Shown here one piece after another: positions 1 through 5,317 of a DNA stretch of 5,317 bases. Numbering within the stretch: the first letter of the stretch is position 1; each line of letters begins with the position of its first letter. Source of the DNA: an uncultured Eubacteriales bacterium (GTDB lineage Bacteria > Bacillota > Clostridia > Oscillospirales > CAG-272); the NCBI GenBank assembly GCA_934446285.1, contig CAKSEI010000117.1, forward strand, positions 1 through 5,317. Direction: 5' to 3'. A model generated the notes under the pieces. It was not told the DNA's origin, did not search any database, and saw only the letters and a list, made by a program, of their open reading frames with translations. The translations under genes and the position numbers were made by a program.

Positions 1-935
1 TTTGAGGCGAGCGCAGACGAGCGGGAAACGCGCGGGTTGACCTCTATCACCGCATAGTCAAAGCTCTCGGGGTCGAGGGCAAACTGACAGTTGCAGCCGC
101 CGACTATTCCTACGGACGAGATAATATCGAGCGCTGCACTGCGCAGCATCTGATATTCCTTATCGGCAAGGGTAAGGGCAGGGGAAACGACGATAGAGTC
201 GCCGGTATGCACACCGACGGGGTCGAAATTTTCCATCGAGCATACGGCTATGACATTGCCATGTGCGTCGCGCATGGTTTCAAATTCTATCTCCTTCCAC
301 CCCGCGATGCTCTTTTCTATGAGCACCTGAGTGATAGGCGAGAGGTCAAGTCCTCTGCGCGCTATATCCGAGAGAGTCTGCGGGTCGTCGGCTATTCCTC
401 CTCCCGCACCTCCGAGGGTATATGCGGGACGGACTATGACGGGATAGCCTATATCCTCCGCAGCCTTAAGGGCGCCGTCTAAATCCGTCGCTATTTCGGA
501 CGGCACTACCGGCTGACCTATACTCTTCATTGTGTCGCGGAAAAGCTCTCTGTCTTCTGCCTTCTTTATTGCATTTATGTCCGAGCCGAGCAGCCGCACG
601 CCGTATTTCGCGAGCGTACCTTTCCTCTCAAGCTCCATTGCGACGGTAAGTCCCGTCTGACCGCCAAGTCCCGCGAGGAGTCCGTCGGGGCGTTCCTTTT
701 CTATAACCCTCTCCACAGTTTCGGGGTCGAGCGGCTCTAAGTATATCTCGTCCGCGAGATGCTTGTCCGTCATTATCGTTGCGGGGTTGGGGTTGACGAG
801 CACGACGTTCACGCCCTCCGAGCGCAGAACCTCGCACGCCTGTGCACCCGCGTAGTCAAACTCGGCTGCCTGACCTATGACTATAGGTCCCGAGCCTATG
901 ACGAGAACCTTCTTTATGCTCTTATTTCTCGGCAT
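1..935 (-). CDS. carB: Carbamoyl-phosphate synthase large subunit, N-terminal 311 residues (3' end outside window)
   Basis: CarB makes carbamoyl phosphate from bicarbonate, ammonia and two ATP. The visible part covers most of the carboxyphosphate domain of a protein usually near 1,060 residues long. The frame starts at the ATG at 935 (MPRNKSIKKVLVIGSGPIVI) and stays open to the left edge. The dinucleotide-like region GSGPIVIGQ (14-22) and NPNPATIMTD (48-57) is followed by the ATP-grasp domain: Arg129, RPAYTLGGAGGGIA (169-182, Arg169), GWKEIEFE (212-219, Glu215), VCSMENFDPVGVHTGDS (231-247, His243), Gln284, and EVNPRVSRSSALAS (298-311) with metal ligands Glu298 and Asn300. These positions correspond within one residue to the known Escherichia coli active-site residues (Arg129, Arg169, Glu215, His243, Gln285, Glu299, Asn301). 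The start overlaps carA by 14 bases, and GGAGG at 942-946 lies in carA codons for Gly-Glu-Asp. Twenty of its 25 isoleucines use ATA. Confidence 0.96.
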   Translation of the reverse strand, partial: MPRNKSIKKVLVIGSGPIVIGQAAEFDYAGAQACEVLRSEGVNVVLVNPNPATIMTDKHLADEIYLEPLDPETVERVIEKERPDGLLAGLGGQTGLTVAMELERKGTLAKYGVRLLGSDINAIKKAEDRELFRDTMKSIGQPVVPSEIATDLDGALKAAEDIGYPVIVRPAYTLGGAGGGIADDPQTLSDIARRGLDLSPITQVLIEKSIAGWKEIEFETMRDAHGNVIAVCSMENFDPVGVHTGDSIVVSPALTLADKEYQMLRSAALDIISSVGIVGGCNCQFALDPESFDYAVIEVNPRVSRSSALAS

Positions 936-1998
936 TTTTATCCTCCCCCATCATGCAAATAAATCTGTCGAAAATAAATGACGTATCGTGCGGTCCTGCG
1001 CACGCCTCCGGGTGAAACTGAACCGTAAAGCACTTTTTGCCCGGATATTCCACTCCCTCGCACGTGCCGTCGTTCGCGTTTACGAATATCTCTCTGCCTA
1101 AGCCCTCAAGACTGCCCGAGTCGACCGCATAGCCGTGATTCTGAGAGGTGATATAAGTGCGGCAGCCGTCCGTCTCGCTCACGGGTTGGTTTGCCCCCCT
1201 GTGACCGTACTTAAGCTTGACGGTCTTTGCACCCATGGCAAGTGCGGTGAGCTGATGCCCGAGACATATGCCGAAAACGGGAACTTTTCCTACTATCTTT
1301 TTTATCTGCTCAATCTCAAATGTATTTTCCGCGGGGTCCCCCGGTCCGTTTGACAGCATAACTCCGTCGGGAGCACCCGCGAGAATGCTCTCCGCCCTGC
1401 TCGACGCGGGATAAAGAGTAACCTCACACCCGCGCGAGGTCAGACTGCGGATGATATTTCTCTTGGCTCCGTAGTCTATTAGCGCGACGGAGTATTTCTT
1501 CTCCCCGTCCGCGGGATAAACCTTTTTCTCACGGCAGGTAACGCGCCCGACCGCACCCGTAACCCTATATGCCTTTATAAAGCCGGGGTCGTCCGGCATA
1601 TGCTCGCATATTGCCGCATTCATCGCGCCCTGCTCACGTATAATCGCGGTAAGCGCGCGGGTGTCCACGCCGCATATACCGCATATATTTCTCTTATGCA
1701 GAAAGTCGTCGAGCGCACCTTCACTGCGAAAGTTGGAGGGACAGGCACAAAGCTCGCCCGTGACATACCCGACGAGCGAGCTCTCGCCCTCAAAGTCCTC
1801 GGGAATAACGCCGTAATTTCCTATCATGGGAAAGGTCTGTATAACTATCTGACCCGCGTAGCTCGGGTCGGTAAGCGTCTCGAGGTATCCGGTTATGCCC
1901 GTGGTGAATACAAGCTCGCCCACGCCCGTGCCGTCCGCGCCTATGCGCTCGCCCTCAAACACTCTGCCGTTCTCAAGCACCAAATAAGCCTTTTTCAT
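922..1998 (-). CDS. carA: Carbamoyl-phosphate synthase small (glutamine amidotransferase) subunit (complete)
   Basis: This 358-residue protein hydrolyses glutamine and passes ammonia through a tunnel to CarB. Residues 1 to about 150 form the CarA-specific N-terminal domain (ENGRVFEG at 9-16; FTTGITGYLETLTDPSYAGQ at 31-50). Residues from about 170 form a class-I glutamine amidotransferase: SNGPGDP (216-222), the nucleophile elbow GICLGHQ (243-249) with Cys245, KYGHRGANQPV (263-273), SQNHGY (285-290) and FHPEA (328-332) with His329 and Glu331 completing the triad. All active-site residues are intact. The ATG at 1998 was chosen for its GGAGG site and the family-typical MKKAYLVLENG start; in-frame GTG (2022) and ATG (2034) codons lie upstream. 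Lying in the arginine operon, it probably serves mainly citrulline formation, and a second carAB for pyrimidines may exist elsewhere (inference). Its last codons contain the carB ribosome binding site and start. Confidence 0.97.
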   Translation of the reverse strand: MKKAYLVLENGRVFEGERIGADGTGVGELVFTTGITGYLETLTDPSYAGQIVIQTFPMIGNYGVIPEDFEGESSLVGYVTGELCACPSNFRSEGALDDFLHKRNICGICGVDTRALTAIIREQGAMNAAICEHMPDDPGFIKAYRVTGAVGRVTCREKKVYPADGEKKYSVALIDYGAKRNIIRSLTSRGCEVTLYPASSRAESILAGAPDGVMLSNGPGDPAENTFEIEQIKKIVGKVPVFGICLGHQLTALAMGAKTVKLKYGHRGANQPVSETDGCRTYITSQNHGYAVDSGSLEGLGREIFVNANDGTCEGVEYPGKKCFTVQFHPEACAGPHDTSFIFDRFICMMGEDKNAEK

Positions 1999-2002
1999 TT
2001 TT

Positions 2003-2007
2003 CCTCC
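2003..2007 (-). promoter_or_regulatory. Ribosome binding site deciding the carA start
   Basis: The coding strand reads GGAGG followed by AAAA and the ATG at 1998, all inside the 20-base gap after the argD stop. It supports initiation at MKKAYLV rather than at the in-frame GTG at 2022, which overlaps the argD stop as GTGA but has no well-spaced Shine-Dalgarno sequence. Confidence 0.8.
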
Positions 2008-2018
2008 GCAGATTTTTT

Positions 2019-3188
2019 TCACTGTGCCGCGCACGCTTCCTTTATAATTTCAAGCGCGCGGGCGAGGATATCTTTATCTATATTGAGGGGGGGCAGCAGC
2101 CTGAGGGAGTCCTTTGCGGTGAGGCAGAGAACACCCCTCTCGATGCAGCGTGCCGTTACCTCGGCGACGGGGCGCACGGTCTTTACTCCTATCATAAGTC
2201 CCATGCCGCGCACGTCCTCTATTCCGTCCTGCCCCGAAAGGCGCTCCTTTATAAAACGCCCCTTTTCCTTTACGAAGCAAAGTAAGGCGTCGTCAATGCG
2301 ACCGATAATGCTGAGAGCCGCCGCGCAGCATACGGGATTTCCGCCGAAGGTAGAGCCGTGGTCGCCGTAGCCGAGGGTAAACTCCGCCTTATAGCCCGTG
2401 AGCGTCGCACCTATCGGCAGCCCGCCCGCAAGTCCCTTTGCGGTCGTGACAATATCCGGCTTTATGCCGTAATTCATATATGCAAAGTATTCGCCCGTGC
2501 GTCCGTTGCCAGTCTGCACCTCGTCGACAATAAGGAGCACGTCGTTTTCCGCACACCACGCGGCAAGGCCCTTAACAAAACTCTCATCAAGCGGTATTAC
2601 TCCGCCCTCGCCCTGAATGCACTCTATCATGACTGCGCAAACGGGAGTTTTACCGTGTATACTCTCTATTGCCGCTATATCTCCCGCGTCGACCGAGCAA
2701 AAGCCGGGTGTGAGCGGGCGGAAAAGCTCGTGGTAATGCTCCTGACCCGTTGCCGCGAGCGTTGTAAGAGTCCTGCCGTGGAAACTTTTATTAAGCGTCA
2801 CGACGGTATAGCGCCCATCTCCGTATTTATCAAAAGCGTACTTGCGCGCGAGCTTTATCGCGCATTCATTTGCCTCCGCTCCCGAGTTCGAGAAGAAAAC
2901 CTTTCTCATTCCCGCCCGCGTACACAGCGCCTCGGCAAGGGTCGTGCAGGGCTCTGTATAATAGAGATTTGACGCGTGCTGGATTTTCCCCGCCTGCTCG
3001 CACACAGCCCGATACCATTCACCGTCGCACGCACCGAAGGAGTTTACGGCTATTCCCGAGCCGAGGTCGATATATTCCCGTCCGCTCTCGTCATAGAGAA
3101 GCGAGCCCTCGCCGCGCACTATCGTGACGGGGAAACGGTTATACGTACCGATTATATATTTTTTATCCCTATCTGTTATCCTGCTCAT
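2019..3188 (-). CDS. argD: Acetylornithine aminotransferase (complete)
   Basis: The 389-residue protein is a class-III, pyridoxal-phosphate-dependent aminotransferase. It converts N-acetylglutamate semialdehyde plus glutamate to N-acetylornithine and 2-oxoglutarate, supplying the substrate of ArgJ. Visible motifs are TYNRFPV (15-21) and DLGSGIAVNS (41-50), the cofactor phosphate-binding NSGAEAN (101-107), FHGRT (136-140, with Arg139 expected to hold the substrate carboxylate), QGEGG (192-196), VDEVQTG (221-227, Asp222 facing the pyridine nitrogen), TTAKGLAGGLPIGA (248-261, with Lys251 as the Schiff-base lysine), GSTFGGNP (278-285) and LRLLPPL (362-368). The sequence resembles ArgD more than ornithine or GABA aminotransferases, and the operon setting settles it. 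Related enzymes can also serve as succinyldiaminopimelate aminotransferase in lysine synthesis, which cannot be judged here. The start lies 20 bases inside argB, with GGGAGAG at 3193-3199. Fifteen cysteines are present, none an obvious motif. Confidence 0.96.
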   Translation of the reverse strand: MSRITDRDKKYIIGTYNRFPVTIVRGEGSLLYDESGREYIDLGSGIAVNSFGACDGEWYRAVCEQAGKIQHASNLYYTEPCTTLAEALCTRAGMRKVFFSNSGAEANECAIKLARKYAFDKYGDGRYTVVTLNKSFHGRTLTTLAATGQEHYHELFRPLTPGFCSVDAGDIAAIESIHGKTPVCAVMIECIQGEGGVIPLDESFVKGLAAWCAENDVLLIVDEVQTGNGRTGEYFAYMNYGIKPDIVTTAKGLAGGLPIGATLTGYKAEFTLGYGDHGSTFGGNPVCCAAALSIIGRIDDALLCFVKEKGRFIKERLSGQDGIEDVRGMGLMIGVKTVRPVAEVTARCIERGVLCLTAKDSLRLLPPLNIDKDILARALEIIKEACAAQ

Positions 3189-4053
3189 CTTTCTCTCCCG
3201 TGACCATGGTTCCCGCGCCCTCGTCGGTAAGCAGCTCCATGAGTATCGCGTGCGGGACTCTGCCGTCCATTATTACGACTCTCTTCACTCCGCGCTCAAG
3301 CGCTTCGGTGCAGCAGTCAATCTTCGGTATCATGCCGCCCGCGATTATCCCCTTGTCCTTGAGTGCTTTCGCCTCTGCGGCGGTAAGCTCGGGGATGAGA
3401 GTAGACGGGTCATCCTTATCGCGCAGAACTCCTGCGATGTCCGTCATCATGATAAGCCTCTTCGCCCCGAGCGCTCCCGCGATATAGGCGGCGGCGGTAT
3501 CGCCGTTTATGTTGTATGCGTTGCCGTCTCTGTCGCAGCCGACGGTAGAGACGACGGGGATATATCCCTTCTCGAGCAGGTCGGCGACGGGCGCAATATT
3601 TATTCCCGTTATTCTGCCGACGTATCCGAGCCGCTCGTCCTTTACCTGCGCCTCTATGAGTCTGCCGTCCATGCCCGATATGCCCATTGCCTTGCCGCCG
3701 TTGCGCTCAAGGAGATTTACGAGGGTCTTATTTACCTTGCCCGCGAGCACCATCTGCACTATATCCATAGTCTCTGCGTCGGTCACGCGCAGCCCGTCGA
3801 CAAATTCGGGCTTTTTCCCGAGCTTTGACATCAGTTCGCTTATCTCGGGTCCGCCGCCGTGCACGAGCACGACCTTTACGCCGATGAGCTGCAGGAGGAC
3901 TATATCCTCCATGACCTGTGCCTTGAGCTGCTCATTTACCATGGCGTTTCCGCCGTACTTTATGACTACGGTTCTTCCCGTATATCTGCGTATATTCGGC
4001 AGAGCCTGGGTAAGCACCTGCGCCCGCTGAGCATTTGTAAATTCGTCCGCCAT
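3169..4053 (-). CDS. argB: Acetylglutamate kinase, arginine-inhibited type (complete)
   Basis: The 294-residue product phosphorylates N-acetylglutamate with ATP, the first committed step after acetylation. It has the amino-acid-kinase fold throughout: IKYGGNAM (31-38, catalytic Lys32), HGGGP (65-69, phosphate-binding glycines), GLRVTD (87-92, Arg89 for substrate), NINGDTAA (181-188), MTDIAGVL (203-210) and GGMIPK (239-244, Lys244). The N-terminal segment before Lys32, with ALPNIRRYTG (17-26), matches the extra helix that lets arginine-sensitive kinases form hexamers. Glu273 and Gly279 near the C-terminus align with the arginine-site residues Glu281 and Gly287 of the Pseudomonas aeruginosa enzyme, so feedback inhibition by arginine is likely (inferred). 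The ATG at 4053 was chosen because GGAGGG lies just upstream and the protein then starts where the family does. The frame is open to an ATG at 4137, but that would run 73 bases into argJ. The stop is TAG. Confidence 0.97.
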   Translation of the reverse strand: MADEFTNAQRAQVLTQALPNIRRYTGRTVVIKYGGNAMVNEQLKAQVMEDIVLLQLIGVKVVLVHGGGPEISELMSKLGKKPEFVDGLRVTDAETMDIVQMVLAGKVNKTLVNLLERNGGKAMGISGMDGRLIEAQVKDERLGYVGRITGINIAPVADLLEKGYIPVVSTVGCDRDGNAYNINGDTAAAYIAGALGAKRLIMMTDIAGVLRDKDDPSTLIPELTAAEAKALKDKGIIAGGMIPKIDCCTEALERGVKRVVIMDGRVPHAILMELLTDEGAGTMVTGEKDEQDNR

Positions 4054-4057
4054 CTTT

Positions 4058-4063
4058 CCCTCC
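4058..4063 (-). promoter_or_regulatory. Ribosome binding site deciding the argB start
   Basis: The coding strand reads GGAGGG immediately after the argJ TGA stop, with four bases (AAAG) before the ATG at 4053. It is the only strong Shine-Dalgarno sequence near the possible argB starts, and it favours the 294-residue protein over the longer reading frame beginning inside argJ. Confidence 0.85.
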
Positions 4064-4064
4064 G

Positions 4065-5282
4065 TCAAGTGCGGTAGTCGCCGTTTATTTTCACGTAATC
4101 GTATGTAAGGTCGCAGCCCCACGCAACCGAGCCGCACTGCCCCTGTCCGAGGTCTACGAGAATGTCTATTTCCTTTTCCGAGAGGATTTTCTTTGCCTTT
4201 TCCTCGGAGAAATCAATGCCTGCGCCGTCGCGGCAGACCTCTATTTTACCTGCGCTGCTCGCAAATGAAACGTCTATCTTATTCACATCCACGTCTGCTC
4301 CGCTGTAGCCTATGGCGCATAAGACCCTGCCCCAGTTCGCGTCCGCGCCGAACATTGCAGCCTTTAAGAGACTCGAGCAGATAACGCTTTTTGCCACTGT
4401 CTTTGCGCAGCCTATGTCGCGCGCGCCGCTCACCTTGCATTCAAGCATCTTCGTCGCGCCCTCTCCGTCGGCGGCTATCATTCGGCAGAGAGCGACTGTC
4501 ACGGTATTGAGTGCCTTCATAAATTCGGAGAAGTCATCTCCCTCGCCGTCAATTGTCTTGTTTCCCGCCTCACCGTTTGCGAGCACCGTCACCATGTCGT
4601 TTGTCGACGTGTCCCCGTCTATGCTTATCATATTAAAGGTATCGGCAATGTCTCCGCTCAGCGCCCTTTGCAGCATATCATGTGTTATCGAGACGTCGGT
4701 TGTGATGAAAACGAGCATGGTCGCCATATTCGGATGAATCATGCCGCTGCCCTTTGCCATTCCGCCGATACGGCACTCCTTACCGCCCGCGGTAAATGAT
4801 ACGGCTATCTCCTTTGCCTGAGTGTCCGTCGTCATTATAGCCTCGGCTGCGTCCTTTCCTCCCTCTCGCGAGAGCGATGCGGCGAGGGTCGGTATACCCA
4901 GCTCTATCGGCTCTATATCAAGCTTCTGCCCGATAACGCCCGTGGAGGCAACTATAACGTCGCACGGGGATATGCCGAGAGCGGAGGACAGCATATCGCT
5001 CATCATCTCCGCCTTTTCCACTCCGTCGCTGTTGCAGGTATTTGCGTTTCCGCTGTTGCATATTACTGCCTGCGCCGTGCCGTCGCTTATATGCTTTTTC
5101 GTTACCGTCAGCGGCGCTCCCTTGACGAGGTTTGTCGTATATACCGCCGCCGCCTGCGCTTTTTTTTCACTGTAGATAAGAGCGAGGTCCTTTTTCGTCC
5201 TGTTCTTGCGTATGCCGCAGTGTATGCCCGACGCATAAAAGCCCTCGGGTGCGCACACTCCGCCGCTTATAATCTTTATCAT
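4065..5282 (-). CDS. argJ: Glutamate N-acetyltransferase / ornithine acetyltransferase (ArgJ), complete
   Basis: This 405-residue protein has the usual ArgJ length. ArgJ moves the acetyl group from N-acetylornithine to glutamate, giving ornithine and N-acetylglutamate. Some members also use acetyl-CoA for a first acetylation, which sequence alone cannot decide. It is an N-terminal-nucleophile enzyme that cuts itself into alpha and beta chains. The cut should fall between Ala187 and Thr188 in the MATML motif (186-190), making Thr188 the nucleophile. The STGVIG motif (113-118) supplies the Thr-Gly pair of the oxyanion hole. Other family blocks are KGSGMI (177-182), DGDTSTND (222-229), DGEGATK (272-278), FGADANWGR (311-319) and the terminal YVKINGDYRT. 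The ATG overlaps the argC stop by 4 bases, with GGGAG at 5290-5294, seven bases upstream. The protein contains 14 cysteines, many for a cytoplasmic enzyme. An A8 run on the coding strand (5160-5167) encodes part of Glu39-Lys-Lys; the frame stays open across it. Confidence 0.97.
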   Translation of the reverse strand: MIKIISGGVCAPEGFYASGIHCGIRKNRTKKDLALIYSEKKAQAAAVYTTNLVKGAPLTVTKKHISDGTAQAVICNSGNANTCNSDGVEKAEMMSDMLSSALGISPCDVIVASTGVIGQKLDIEPIELGIPTLAASLSREGGKDAAEAIMTTDTQAKEIAVSFTAGGKECRIGGMAKGSGMIHPNMATMLVFITTDVSITHDMLQRALSGDIADTFNMISIDGDTSTNDMVTVLANGEAGNKTIDGEGDDFSEFMKALNTVTVALCRMIAADGEGATKMLECKVSGARDIGCAKTVAKSVICSSLLKAAMFGADANWGRVLCAIGYSGADVDVNKIDVSFASSAGKIEVCRDGAGIDFSEEKAKKILSEKEIDILVDLGQGQCGSVAWGCDLTYDYVKINGDYRT

Positions 5283-5317
5283 TTGTTATCTCCCGTCACA
5301 AGACCCGTGTCCTCGGG
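5279..5317 (-). CDS. argC: C-terminal end of probable N-acetyl-gamma-glutamyl-phosphate reductase (partial, 5' end outside window)
   Basis: Only the last 12 codons and a TGA stop are visible, reading PEDTGLVTGDNK. The other two minus-strand frames hit stops within this stretch, so this is the only frame open from the edge. The 'PE-TGL' pattern resembles the end of ArgC proteins, where a 'MN-M-GL-E-TGL' segment closes the sequence. Gene order supports the same assignment, because argC directly precedes argJ in Bacillus-type arginine operons. ArgC is the NADPH-dependent cytoplasmic enzyme that reduces N-acetylglutamyl phosphate to the semialdehyde, the step between ArgB and ArgD. The final residues (VTGDNK) do not match the proline-rich '-P-FP' end seen in many Bacillus-type ArgC proteins, and with so few residues the call rests mainly on context. 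The stop overlaps the argJ start as ATGA, which suggests translational coupling. Confidence 0.65.
   Translation of the reverse strand, partial: PEDTGLVTGDNK

Noticed and set aside
2011..2020. T-run between argD and carA as a possible terminator
   Set aside because: On the transcribed minus strand this is an A-run, and there is no stem-loop next to it, so it cannot act as an intrinsic terminator for the operon.
1999..2034. Longer carA starting at the ATG at 2034 or the GTG at 2022
   Set aside because: The GTG overlaps the argD stop as GTGA, which is tempting for coupling, but it has no well-spaced Shine-Dalgarno sequence. The ATG at 1998 has GGAGG and gives the usual CarA N-terminus.
1600..2370. 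A 256-codon plus-strand open frame antisense to carA and argD
   Set aside because: It lies opposite two intact conserved enzymes, its translation shows no recognisable domain, and I see no ribosome binding site. Rare use of TTA, CTA and TCA codons on the sense strand is enough to leave the antisense frame open.
3124..3828. A 234-codon plus-strand open frame antisense to argB
   Set aside because: Same reasoning: the opposite strand holds a complete acetylglutamate kinase with all motifs, and the antisense product looks like a composition artefact. Other plus-strand frames at 2358-2972, 3509-4030 and 4312-4737 were dropped for the same reason.
4054..4137. Longer argB starting at 4137, adding 28 residues
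   Set aside because: The extension lies within argJ, is not like family N-termini, and a strong GGAGGG site stands directly before the ATG at 4053.
1..5317. Mobile elements, CRISPR arrays, RNA genes, riboswitches or a hidden novel system
   Set aside because: The window is filled by conserved genes with at most 20 bases between them. I saw no inverted or direct repeat arrays, tRNA-like folds or leader region; any arginine-responsive leader would be upstream of argC.

Overview
The window is one dense, minus-strand stretch of an arginine-biosynthesis operon. Read in the direction of transcription (right to left) it carries the last codons of a probable argC, complete argJ, argB, argD and carA, and the first 311 codons of carB, which runs off the left edge. 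Nothing convincing is encoded on the plus strand, and no stretch longer than 20 bases lies outside a gene.

The organism is most likely a member of the Bacillota, probably an anaerobic clostridium-type bacterium. The gene order argC-J-B-D-carA-carB is the one known from Bacillus subtilis and relatives, and every start has a purine-rich GGAG-type ribosome binding site. Four of the proteins would also fit an anaerobe: ArgJ, ArgD and CarA each carry more than 3 percent cysteine. Base composition is in the mid-50s percent G+C by eye, which would suit an uncultured Oscillospiraceae-like lineage better than Bacillus itself. This taxonomic placement is inference.

Layout: argC tail 5279-5317; argJ 4065-5282 (4-base ATGA overlap with argC); argB 3169-4053 (11 bases after argJ); argD 2019-3188 (20-base overlap with argB); carA 922-1998 (20 bases after argD); carB 1-935 (14-base overlap with carA). 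There is no room for internal promoters or terminators between genes, so the set is almost certainly co-transcribed and partly translationally coupled. The main promoter and any arginine-repressor operator should lie upstream of argC, outside the window.

Function: ArgJ makes N-acetylglutamate by recycling the acetyl group from N-acetylornithine, and this also releases ornithine. ArgB phosphorylates acetylglutamate, ArgC reduces the acyl phosphate, and ArgD transaminates the semialdehyde to acetylornithine. CarA and CarB make carbamoyl phosphate, which ornithine carbamoyltransferase (argF, expected beyond carB) joins to ornithine to give citrulline. ArgB carries the N-terminal helix and C-terminal residues typical of arginine-inhibited enzymes, as expected for an acetyl-recycling pathway. 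All catalytic motifs checked are intact. I see no undescribed system here; the window is conserved primary metabolism.
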